DNA from: CAZCBJ01 sp964496705
GTDB taxonomy: Bacteria > Chloroflexota > Anaerolineae > Anaerolineales > Anaerolineaceae
Assembly: GCA_964496705.1 (NCBI GenBank)
Contig: CAZCBJ010000051.1
Coordinates: 1 to 20,716, forward strand
Length of the DNA stretch: 20,716 nt
Reading direction: 5' to 3'
Under the pieces are notes generated by a model. The model saw only the letters and a list, made by a program, of their open reading frames with translations. It made no database searches and was not told the DNA's origin. The position numbers and the translations under genes are program-made. Positions 14,725 through 20,716 of the stretch are shown in pieces. Numbering within the stretch: the first letter of the stretch is position 1; each line of letters begins with the position of its first letter.

Positions 14725-15327
14725 ATGAAAAAAATCTTTATACCCATCATCGTTTTACTGACTTTGACAGCTTGCACCGTGTCCCAAGTCAAGACACCTG
14801 AGCCGGCTGCGGCTGATGAATCGCAGGTGAATATACCAAATCCTGCCGCGGTCTATTGCGAGCAAAACGGCTATGAATATGAAATTCGTGACGCGGAAGA
14901 TGGCAGCCAATCCGGAGTATGTGTTTTTCCGGACGGCAGCTCCTGTGACGAGTGGGCATATTTCCGTGGGGAGTGCGGTATGGAAACAAAGGAGAATTCC
15001 ACACCTTTTCCAACCGAAGAACCTACCACCAATGCCAGTGGCGGTTATATGCAGCCTGGCACCTCAGAACCAATAGAAGACTGGTGGGGTGTCATCAAGA
15101 GCACTGAACCCGGTGCACAATATGATGATTATTTTGAGCGACAGGATCTGGGTGGATCAATTTACTTTGGAATTGATTCACTGGACCCGGAGGTTGTAGC
15201 GCAGATCCAAACCCTACGCGACAGCGGCAAGATTGTGCATCTTTATGGAACCTTGTTCAGTAATGTCCCTGACTACAACGGTTCACAAGTCCAGATTGAT
15301 CGGATCGAGATTGAGAGAGAACTATGA
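14725..15327 (+). CDS. DUF333-containing lipoprotein with OB-like C-terminal domain
   Basis: A 200-residue lipoprotein. It has a signal peptide KKIFIPIIVLLTLTAC with lipobox LTAC (Cys17), then a Pro/Ala-rich linker. A DUF333 domain follows (about 38-84: NPAAVYCEQNGYEYEIR, CVFPDGSSCDEWAYFRGEC) with four cysteines in two likely disulfides. After a TP-rich linker comes a C-terminal region (115-199) beginning EDWWGVIKSTEPGAQYDDYF and containing GKIVHLYGTLFSNVPDYNG, a beta-barrel-like module I recall from Chloroflexota lipoproteins. DUF333 occurs in so-called putative hemolysins, but there is no evidence of lytic activity. The ATG at 14725 is chosen because AGAAGGA lies just upstream and the signal peptide begins there. 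Confidence 0.8.
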   Translation: MKKIFIPIIVLLTLTACTVSQVKTPEPAAADESQVNIPNPAAVYCEQNGYEYEIRDAEDGSQSGVCVFPDGSSCDEWAYFRGECGMETKENSTPFPTEEPTTNASGGYMQPGTSEPIEDWWGVIKSTEPGAQYDDYFERQDLGGSIYFGIDSLDPEVVAQIQTLRDSGKIVHLYGTLFSNVPDYNGSQVQIDRIEIEREL

Positions 15328-15401
15328 CCCCGTCAAGTAGTGGTTTTTTCACGACCTGGAGGACAATGATTGGTACAGTCCATTTTCTATAATCATTTCA
15401 T

Positions 15402-15413
15402 TTGAATATTCAA
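15402..15413. other. 12-bp palindrome between convergent genes
   Basis: TTGAATATTCAA is a perfect palindrome 14 bp downstream of the Sua5 stop codon and 75 bp after the lipoprotein stop. It has no T tract and is too AT-rich for a good terminator. Confidence 0.3.
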
Positions 15414-15426
15414 GACGGATGCATGT

Positions 15427-16473
15427 TTATTTTCCAATAACGATTTTGGTGGCTGCCCGTTGTAACCGATCCCGTAAAGCCAGACCGGGACCATGCTCTC
15501 CCAAATCGCGCACGAGAATCACATCGACATTCTGTTCATCGAGGGAACGCATACCAGCATATAAGCGACTTGCTGCTTGCCAAAGATTATTTTTTGATCC
15601 AAGCGTAGCGACCAAAACTGATAGATCAGTGAAGGTTGGTATGTCTTCGTCCAAAATTAGCAAGCCCACTTGGTTTCCGCGGTTAATCTCATCCTGCGAA
15701 ATCTGGTGTAGGAGATCGAGGGTTGCCTGACAAGTCGGGCCTATGAGGTAAATTAATTTTGCACGTGGAGAGTAATGCTGCTGTAGTTGTCCCGGAGATT
15801 TATGTATCTCATTGACTTTTGCACTACATTGTACTGCCACATCCCCTAATAACTTGGTTAGCTGCTCTTGCGTGACGCCTCCCGGACGCAAGATAGTAGG
15901 AACGGAGTCGGTGAGATCTAGCACGGTTGACTCAATTCCGATGGGGGTTTTTCCTCCATCCAGCAGAATATCGATGCGATTACCAAGATCCGCTAATACA
16001 TGTTCAGCACAAGTCGGGCTGGTATGACCAAAACGGTTGGCAGATGGAGCAGCCACTAAGACATCGGCGGATTTCAACAACGCCAGCGCTACCGGATGCG
16101 CCGGCACACGAAGTGCGACTGTCTCCAGGCCGGCTGTCACCAGATTGGGCACTTCTGGTCGTTTGGGCAAGATCAGAGTGAGTGGGCCTGGCCAGAATTC
16201 CTCTGCCAGACGCCATGCAATAAGTGGAATTTCAGCCGCGGCTCGTGGCAGCCAGGAAGGTTCGGCTATGTGGACAATTAATGGATCATAGTTGGGGCGG
16301 CCCTTGGCCTGGAAAATCCGCTCCACAGCCCGAGCATCCAGCGCATTCGCCCCAAGCCCATAAACGGTTTCGGTCGGAAATGCAACCAACTTACCCTGAT
16401 GGAGTGCTTCTGCGGCAATGCAGATGTACTCCGGTTCAGGTTGGTTGGGATGAATTTTGAGCACTTTTAACAT
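15427..16473 (-). CDS. sua5: Threonylcarbamoyl-AMP synthase, Sua5 type
   Basis: A 348-residue enzyme that forms threonylcarbamoyl-AMP from threonine, bicarbonate and ATP, the first step of the universal t6A37 modification of ANN-decoding tRNAs in the cytoplasm. The YrdC domain (about 15-205) shows GKLVAFPTETVYGLGANALD (27-46), KGRPNYDPLIVHI (57-69), PSANRFGHTSPT (143-154) and STVLDLT with PTILRPGGV (182-200). The linker SPGQLQQHYSP (226-236) leads to the C-terminal Sua5 domain, which marks the long Sua5/YwlC form as opposed to short TsaC. It starts 26 bp after the DUF4914 stop, so the two are probably one transcription unit. AAAGGA lies about 16 nt from the ATG, with a small GCA/TGC palindrome between that could shorten the distance. 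Confidence 0.93.
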   Translation of the reverse strand: MLKVLKIHPNQPEPEYICIAAEALHQGKLVAFPTETVYGLGANALDARAVERIFQAKGRPNYDPLIVHIAEPSWLPRAAAEIPLIAWRLAEEFWPGPLTLILPKRPEVPNLVTAGLETVALRVPAHPVALALLKSADVLVAAPSANRFGHTSPTCAEHVLADLGNRIDILLDGGKTPIGIESTVLDLTDSVPTILRPGGVTQEQLTKLLGDVAVQCSAKVNEIHKSPGQLQQHYSPRAKLIYLIGPTCQATLDLLHQISQDEINRGNQVGLLILDEDIPTFTDLSVLVATLGSKNNLWQAASRLYAGMRSLDEQNVDVILVRDLGEHGPGLALRDRLQRAATKIVIGK

Positions 16474-16499
16474 GCAAAATGCTTTTTCCTTTAGTCATT

Positions 16500-18368
16500 T
16501 TAATAACTGGGGATGATTTTCTCGTAATCATCAAGGGTTCCACCATTAAGGCAGCAGTCGATAATCTGGCGGCCTAGGGGATGGAGATCATCCTCTAGAT
16601 AATCTTTCAAATAGGTGCGGAAGAAAGTCTCCAGTGTGTGCGCCCCATGGTCGTAGGCTGCTTCGCCAACCTCTGGTTGTGTATCCACTTGTAAGAACCA
16701 GCGCGCGATTTGTTGTCCCTCCACCTGAATTTGGTGCATGGCATAACCCAGGAGCGAACAGCGCGCCGGGCGGATCTGGTGTGGTTGGAATCGAGAACTG
16801 CCGCGCCGGGCGAGATATTCGCGGGCGATCCACTGCGGATAAAAGCCCACCTTCCAAGCACCGATATACTGATTCGGGCACAGGATGTAACGCGTACGGC
16901 GGTAGGTATTAAAATGATCGAGCAGGGCGTTTGCCTGGGTAACCCGCAGACCACTGACAAATGGCCAATATGAACCGACTCCTTCGCTGCTCATACCGTT
17001 TTCATCGATGATACTGGGGTTATCATGCCCACGCGGTGAAACCAACCGCCAAAGCCAGGCTAACGCGGGTGGCAGCAAATGGAACAGACCAATAATCCCA
17101 TAACTTGGTGCATCACGAGTACAGGGCGGTGTGCGCACACCAAATGAGCGAATATCCACCGTGACGGGCTGATTGATTATGTTGGGCACTATGCGTCGCG
17201 GAACCACAACGCGCGGGTTAGGGCAGGGCTTACCAGGTTGATCTTCGATGTGCTCCCAAATTAATGCACGACTGCCCGGTACGGCATCGATATTCAGGAA
17301 AAGCATTGGGGCTTCGGGTACAGCGGTCAAGCGTTCCAGATAGGGGTCGGTGCCGTAGGTTTTGATATGATTTACGCGTAAGAACCATGCTTTTTCAGCG
17401 TCAATCAGGTTAAGCTTACCATTGTCGTTTTGTAGGCTGGGGTGACACAGGGCCATGTCATCTGCAATTGGGTAGAGATCGCAGCTACGGGGAAGTTCCA
17501 AGAAACGCTCTTCACCTGTGATGATGTTCTGTCCAAATGCCCACCGACCATCATCTTGGCGGTGGGCTTGTTCGAGCATCTCACTCTTGCCACCTCCGCT
17601 GGCGCCTTCATGCATAATAGTCACCTGGTTATCATAAGGAGTCATTACCCGAACTGCAGAGCAGTGAGCCGTCACCCAACCTTCGCGGGCTCCCATATCT
17701 AACAGCATGCCGAAGACGCCCTTCTTGGCGCTCGGTCCAGGATACAGGTTGTAAGAGAACATCTCATACAGGTCGGGAGTGCGGTTATGTACGACAAACT
17801 GCCGGCCTTGGAAGTGCGTCAGACGGAAAACTGGAGCGGTATATATGACAGCTTTGGGGGCAAAGGAGGCGGGGAGATCTTGCGGAGCGGTTAACCCTTG
17901 CAGCATGGCAAGACCAAGTGCGAAGAAACCCGCGTTCGCCGGAACAATTGCCAATGAATCGATGCCCATATCCGGCTGGCCTGCAGTAAAGAAGAAACAA
18001 GCCAACTCTTGCTTGGAAAGCCAATCGAACGTCTGGGTACGTATGTCCGCAAATTCGGTTTGGAACGAATCACGAAAACGTGGTTTATCAGAAGGGGAGT
18101 CATCGCCGATGATCAGACAGTCTGGGTCACGGCGGCGCATGTAAGGGTCCATGTAATTTGCCGAAACCCCGTTTCGCACTCGCGCGACCGTGACCTCAAC
18201 CACACGACCGCGTCCTGGAATATCGTAGGCGACTTCAAAAGAGTTGCTTCCTGGCCCACCGCAGGCCAGATCAATCAATTGATCGATACTTTCAGCAATA
18301 GTAACCTTTGGAGCTGATTCTAGTACATGAATGGCATCGATTGGCAAATTAAATTGTTTAAAATTCAT
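16500..18368 (-). CDS. DUF4914 family protein with HPr-kinase/PEPCK-like P-loop
   Basis: A 622-residue cytoplasmic protein without signal or membrane segments. Its hallmark is GASGGGKSEM (255-264), the Walker A form GxSGxGKSE seen in HPr kinase/phosphorylase and related to PEP carboxykinase. It is followed by LYPIADDMAL (299-307), matching the VADD metal-binding strand of HPr kinases. Other conserved-looking segments are FFTAGQPDMGIDSLAIVP (126-143), LFLNIDAVPGSR (356-367), VDIRSFGVRTPPCTRDAPSYG (404-424) and YGIIGLFHLLPP. Length and order agree with DUF4914, a family of unknown function. The ATG at 18368 is preceded by GGAG and AGGA; an in-frame TTG at 18383 is less likely. It probably heads a two-gene operon with sua5. 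The kinase or carboxykinase activity is inference. Confidence 0.82.
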   Translation of the reverse strand: MNFKQFNLPIDAIHVLESAPKVTIAESIDQLIDLACGGPGSNSFEVAYDIPGRGRVVEVTVARVRNGVSANYMDPYMRRRDPDCLIIGDDSPSDKPRFRDSFQTEFADIRTQTFDWLSKQELACFFFTAGQPDMGIDSLAIVPANAGFFALGLAMLQGLTAPQDLPASFAPKAVIYTAPVFRLTHFQGRQFVVHNRTPDLYEMFSYNLYPGPSAKKGVFGMLLDMGAREGWVTAHCSAVRVMTPYDNQVTIMHEGASGGGKSEMLEQAHRQDDGRWAFGQNIITGEERFLELPRSCDLYPIADDMALCHPSLQNDNGKLNLIDAEKAWFLRVNHIKTYGTDPYLERLTAVPEAPMLFLNIDAVPGSRALIWEHIEDQPGKPCPNPRVVVPRRIVPNIINQPVTVDIRSFGVRTPPCTRDAPSYGIIGLFHLLPPALAWLWRLVSPRGHDNPSIIDENGMSSEGVGSYWPFVSGLRVTQANALLDHFNTYRRTRYILCPNQYIGAWKVGFYPQWIAREYLARRGSSRFQPHQIRPARCSLLGYAMHQIQVEGQQIARWFLQVDTQPEVGEAAYDHGAHTLETFFRTYLKDYLEDDLHPLGRQIIDCCLNGGTLDDYEKIIPSY

Positions 18369-18408
18369 AATTCCTAACTCCAAGTCTCAAGGATAATAAT
18401 AGAAAACG

Positions 18409-18444
18409 TCTGATGTGAAATGGGTCTTCGAAGCCTGCATCAGA
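18409..18444. promoter_or_regulatory. Inverted repeat in the DUF4914 leader
   Basis: TCTGATG (18409-18415) and CATCAGA (18438-18444) are perfectly complementary and enclose a second self-complementary core, CTTCGAAG. They lie 41-76 bp upstream of the DUF4914 start, just downstream of a possible minus-strand TACAAT at 18458-18453. The arrangement could form a leader hairpin or an operator. Confidence 0.35.
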
Positions 18445-18503
18445 AGCGTACTATTGTACCACGTGTTTCTCGATCTACTTTGCACCTCGATCTCTGCGAA
18501 TAG

Positions 18504-19307
18504 CTACTGGCGGGGGATATTATCGACAATCCGCCACGTTGAATTGTAAGTGCCCCCGGTGTGCCAGCGTTTGGGCTGACCCAGGTAGCATTTCACCTTG
18601 TCATTTACCGCTTCGAGTAATTTATGGCGCACATCTTGGTCGATATCGATATTGAGGATATCCAGCAAGCAGCCCAACCATTGTGCAAGCGCATGCGATG
18701 CAAAGCGGATGGCGTAAGCGACCAGCTTGTCCCAGTCTAATTTTGACTTACCGCGCTGAAGCATGACCGCCACCTCCGGAACATCCCCGCCATATCCCGG
18801 CCGGTCCAGGCTGTCCAGAATCGCTTTTTCAGCTTCTGCCATGTTGACGGTTGTGCCATAAGCATTGACCTGGGTAAACCCAAAGTATTTTCGAGCAGGC
18901 TGCACCACCAGTCGGTATTCCTTGTCCCGGATAAAAAGTGCTCGGGGTCTTCCTCTCGTCGTAGCCAGGTACACCACCCTGGCGGCCTGGGTGGTCAGCC
19001 CATGAAAGAAGGCTGCTGTGGCATATGTGAAGTAGTAAGGTGAAACCAGCGTACTGCCAATAAACAAGGGATTTGGATCCTCAAAAGCATGCTCGCCGCG
19101 CTTAGCCGGGATCAGCTCGTACTTTCCCGGAGCATTTTGCGACAGCCAATGATGGTGCGCCAGGCGGTGTAAAACCTGGCGGGCGTGGTCGTAGGAGATA
19201 TTCAGAATCTTCATCACTTCTTCGGTGGTGACAACAGGCTGCTTATCCCATTCCAGGCGCAGGATGAGCGAAGACTCAAGAGGAGAGAGTGAGCGAGGGG
19301 ACATCAT
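18504..19307 (-). CDS. AbiEi-type antitoxin / predicted transcriptional regulator, stand-alone
   Basis: A 267-residue protein with an N-terminal winged helix (about 10-68: VVTTEEVMKILNISYDHARQVLHRLAHHHWL...GKYELIP). The characteristic AbiEi core follows (83-107: IGSTLVSPYYFTYATAAFFHGLTTQ; then VVYLATTRGR), with a C-terminal region (about 150-230) resembling the usual NMAEAEKAILDSLDRP segment. This is the antitoxin of the type IV AbiE system and also the COG5340-type regulator of viral-defence islands. In AbiE systems the toxin AbiEii (a nucleotidyltransferase) is encoded directly downstream; here only 120 bp of noncoding DNA and DUF4914 follow, so the gene is an orphan. Two adjacent ATGs (19307, 19304) are possible starts, without a clear ribosome-binding site. 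A palindrome overlaps its likely promoter. Confidence 0.85.
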   Translation of the reverse strand: MMSPRSLSPLESSLILRLEWDKQPVVTTEEVMKILNISYDHARQVLHRLAHHHWLSQNAPGKYELIPAKRGEHAFEDPNPLFIGSTLVSPYYFTYATAAFFHGLTTQAARVVYLATTRGRPRALFIRDKEYRLVVQPARKYFGFTQVNAYGTTVNMAEAEKAILDSLDRPGYGGDVPEVAVMLQRGKSKLDWDKLVAYAIRFASHALAQWLGCLLDILNIDIDQDVRHKLLEAVNDKVKCYLGQPKRWHTGGTYNSTWRIVDNIPRQ

Positions 19308-19360
19308 CGTGGTTATCTTTATGTTATTTTATTACTAATTCGGTCACAAAACTGCATTTC

Positions 19361-19395
19361 TATAACCGTTATACTCCTGATCAATATTTTTACAA
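19361..19395 (-). promoter_or_regulatory. Candidate promoter and operator of the AbiEi-like gene
   Basis: On the minus strand TTGTAA (19395-19390) and TATAAC (19373-19368) are 16 bp apart. The -10 overlaps a perfect 13-bp palindrome, TATAACCGTTATA (19361-19373). AbiEi antitoxins are known to repress their own promoters by binding inverted repeats, so this is a natural autoregulatory site. Confidence 0.5.
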
Positions 19396-19476
19396 GTCCG
19401 ACTTATCCACATTCAAAAAACGTGCAAACGGAACTGCATCTTAGTTCTCTGATTTCTATTCACTGCCTATTATTAC

Positions 19477-19543
19477 AGTGCCAAAATGGCATCGCGAGAT
19501 CTGCAGAATTGGCATTTCCAGAAACGCCAATTTGGCACTTCTG
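19477..19543. repeat. Nested TGCCA/TGGCA palindromes
   Basis: AGTGCCAAAATGGC (19477-19490) and GCCAATTTGGCACT (19526-19539) are inverted copies with one mismatch. Each arm is itself palindromic (TGCCA-AAA-TGGCA; GCCAA-T-TTGGC). AATTGGC (19507-19513) also pairs with GCCAATT (19526-19532), and 19519-19543 forms a 25-bp near-palindrome. The cluster lies 40 bp downstream of the PIN-domain toxin gene and upstream of the AbiEi-like gene. It could terminate the toxin transcript or be a protein-binding or recombination site. Confidence 0.5.
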
Positions 19544-19583
19544 TTGTTTGGCTTATCAGCGCCCCTAATCCTCAGCCGTGCTT

Positions 19584-20075
19584 TTATCCACCCTCACGCT
19601 CTTGCTCAAGGATAGTCTGGTAGAGCGCGTCACTTAAATAAAAACCTGCGGTTCTCCGTAAAGCATCCAGATGGGGTTTCAGTTGATTGATTTCTTTTCG
19701 CGCATGAGCGAATAATAATATTCCCACCACGCCCATTACCTTCAAATCCAGGCGACGGGCAATGTGTCTGGCTTCCTTTTCGTCCAACAACACAAGATCT
19801 GCTTTGAGCTCTACTGCCAAAGCTATACATTCTGCCTCACCGTGATCCAGATCGCGCCTTAACACCGTTACCAGGGGTTGATTATGAACCACTTGACGTT
19901 TGATCCAGGCAGCGTTCTCAACCTCTTGGCTGCCAGGCCATCGTCTTCCAAACGCATTGAGCTCAGCCCAAACGGCATCTGGAATGTAAACTTCGCCAAA
20001 AAGCCTTTGCAGCAATTCAAACTGGCTGATTGCTGCCAGGTTGGTCAATGGAGATGTATTACTGACGACAATCAT
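19584..20075 (-). CDS. DUF3368 PIN-domain toxin
   Basis: A 163-residue PIN-like ribonuclease. The N-terminal strand VVSNTSPLTNLAAI (3-16) carries Asn6 where classical PIN domains have Asp, a common DUF3368 variant. Further acidic residues are at expected spots: Glu38 (VWAELN), Glu80/Glu82 (DHGEAECIALA) and Asp98 (LVLLDEKEAR), then the KVMGVVGILLFA strand-helix. PIN toxins cleave RNA with Mg or Mn. The ATG at 20075 overlaps the antitoxin stop codon by 4 bases (ATGA), indicating translational coupling as the second gene of a type II toxin-antitoxin operon. The length is normal, so it is likely intact. Confidence 0.88.
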   Translation of the reverse strand: MIVVSNTSPLTNLAAISQFELLQRLFGEVYIPDAVWAELNAFGRRWPGSQEVENAAWIKRQVVHNQPLVTVLRRDLDHGEAECIALAVELKADLVLLDEKEARHIARRLDLKVMGVVGILLFAHARKEINQLKPHLDALRRTAGFYLSDALYQTILEQEREGG

Positions 20076-20329
20076 GGATTACCCAGGCTGTCCAGCGCAG
20101 CCATATCATTTTGAAGATCATACTTTTCGTAGTGTGCGTTGATCCTTCTCAACCCAAGTATTTGGCGGAATTCCCAGAGCGATACCCCGGCTAATTCACG
20201 CGCCTTTCCGATGGAAAGCCTTCCCTGGGCATACAACCACACCGCTAATTCCAGCTTCACTTCGGGTGCAGTGAGATGGGCAGAGTCTAAAATATCCTGT
20301 GAAACCTCAAAAGTAACCATGTCGTCCAT
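20072..20329 (-). CDS. UPF0175 family antitoxin
   Basis: An 85-residue protein, partner of the DUF3368 toxin. The central segment LELAVWLYAQGRLSIGKARELAGVSLWEFRQILGLRRINAHY (in order, about residues 26-67) holds the HTH-like UPF0175 core (GRLSxGKAxELAGxSxWEF, then I-x-HY) that acts as DNA-binding and toxin-neutralising module. A short N-terminal strand precedes it, and an acidic tail (DLQNDMAALDSLGNP) follows, fitting a toxin-binding tail. The start is supported by GGAGG about 5 nt before the ATG at 20329. It probably autoregulates the operon from a promoter at 20383-20412. Confidence 0.88.
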   Translation of the reverse strand: MDDMVTFEVSQDILDSAHLTAPEVKLELAVWLYAQGRLSIGKARELAGVSLWEFRQILGLRRINAHYEKYDLQNDMAALDSLGNP

Positions 20330-20382
20330 TTGACCTCCGAATGAGTAGCAACATACACATCACCATGCTGCCACTCAATCGT

Positions 20383-20412
20383 ATTGTAACATTTTTTATT
20401 GGCTTTTCTCAA
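20383..20412 (-). promoter_or_regulatory. Candidate promoter of the toxin-antitoxin operon
   Basis: On the minus strand TTGAGA (20412-20407) and TACAAT (20388-20383) are 18 bp apart. Transcription would begin near 20376, leaving a leader of about 47 nt before the antitoxin ATG at 20329. Confidence 0.5.
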
Positions 20413-20432
20413 ACTACAGCTCTCGAGTGAAT

Positions 20433-20716
20433 TTACCTGATCTTTCGCCAGAAAGAGGCCTTTAAGTGAATGGTGTACAGATTGGGGCGTCCCTGGCCTC
20501 TGCGTTGGATGGTGATCAAACCAACCTCTTCCAGTTCGGCGATATACCGCACCACGCTCCTCACGCCATTTCCCATGTCCTTGGCAAGCCGGTCCTGGCC
20601 CGGAAAGCAGTTGTCCAGCTCGCGGGCGTATTTGAGCAGCATGGCATAGGTCAGCTTGTCGCCGATGGAGATTTGCTTGCTCTCCAGGATGAAGTTGGGC
20701 ACGCCGGTCCAACCGC
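20433..20716 (-). CDS. HTH_36-type DNA-binding protein, C-terminal part
   Basis: The frame is open to the right edge, so the gene starts outside the window; 94 codons are visible. The translation contains VPNFILESKQISIGDKLTYAML, KYARELDNCFPGQDRLAKDMG and a recognition-helix region VRSVVRYIAELEEVGLI, then a wing QRRGQGRPNLYTI. This is the winged-helix layout of HTH_36 proteins, common in plasmid and integrative-element replication or regulatory proteins (LxxYARg...fPsqexLAkdxG...RxIxeLexxGLI). A GTG at 20702 could serve as a start but would cut into the domain, so I take it as internal. It reads in the same direction as the toxin-antitoxin pair and supports an accessory, mobile-element-derived context. 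Confidence 0.75.
   Translation of the reverse strand, partial: GWTGVPNFILESKQISIGDKLTYAMLLKYARELDNCFPGQDRLAKDMGNGVRSVVRYIAELEEVGLITIQRRGQGRPNLYTIHLKASFWRKIR

Noticed and set aside
18369..18383. TTG start extending DUF4914 by five residues
   Set aside because: The stretch contains the GGAG/AGGA ribosome-binding sequences for the ATG at 18368.
19403..19411. TTATCCACA, a perfect DnaA-box consensus
   Set aside because: It is a single copy with no cluster, no AT-rich unwinding repeat and no replication gene beside it; a chance 9-mer match is plausible in a window of this size.

Overview
The window looks like chromosomal DNA of a Chloroflexota bacterium, probably Anaerolineae-like. This is an inference from gene content: a very large MalT-type LuxR regulator, DUF4386/DUF6326 membrane proteins, short conserved membrane and zinc-ribbon proteins, TP-rich linkers, and moderately high but uneven GC. 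No rRNA, tRNA, CRISPR array or complete transposase was seen.

Layout. (1) 1-2283: the N-terminus of a FAD amine-oxidase-like enzyme (minus, cut by the window), divergent from an MFS transporter followed by a small nitroreductase. (2) 2302-2586: a transposase-free inverted-repeat element between convergent genes, then a GC-rich FHS-like MFS transporter (minus). (3) 3787-5310: an intergenic stretch with a gene remnant, then a lipoprotein alpha/beta hydrolase. (4) 5515-10637: a divergent pair. One gene encodes a membrane-anchored protein with a transglutaminase-like Cys/His/Asp ectodomain and a degenerate FHA tail. The other encodes an 887-residue MalT-like regulator. Their shared control region carries repeated TTAGCA boxes and several hairpins. 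(5) 10784-14334: a co-directional cassette of a 79-residue conserved protein, three small integral membrane proteins, a quinone-oxidoreductase-like enzyme and a membrane zinc-ribbon protein. It is preceded by a 12-bp palindrome and has a Fur-box-like site inside. A decayed stretch and a DUF333 lipoprotein follow.

(6) 15427-18368 (minus): a DUF4914 protein with an HPr-kinase/PEPCK-like P-loop, followed 26 bp later by a Sua5-type threonylcarbamoyl-AMP synthase. (7) 18504-20716 (minus): an accessory, defence-like segment with a stand-alone AbiEi-type antitoxin/regulator, a palindrome-rich intergenic region, an UPF0175/DUF3368 (PIN) toxin-antitoxin pair, and a truncated HTH_36-type DNA-binding protein at the edge.

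The strongest candidates for undescribed biology are the transglutaminase-like/FHA transmembrane protein paired with the MalT-like regulator, the small-membrane-protein cassette, and the DUF4914-Sua5 pair. All functional links between neighbours are inferences from position, orientation and motifs.
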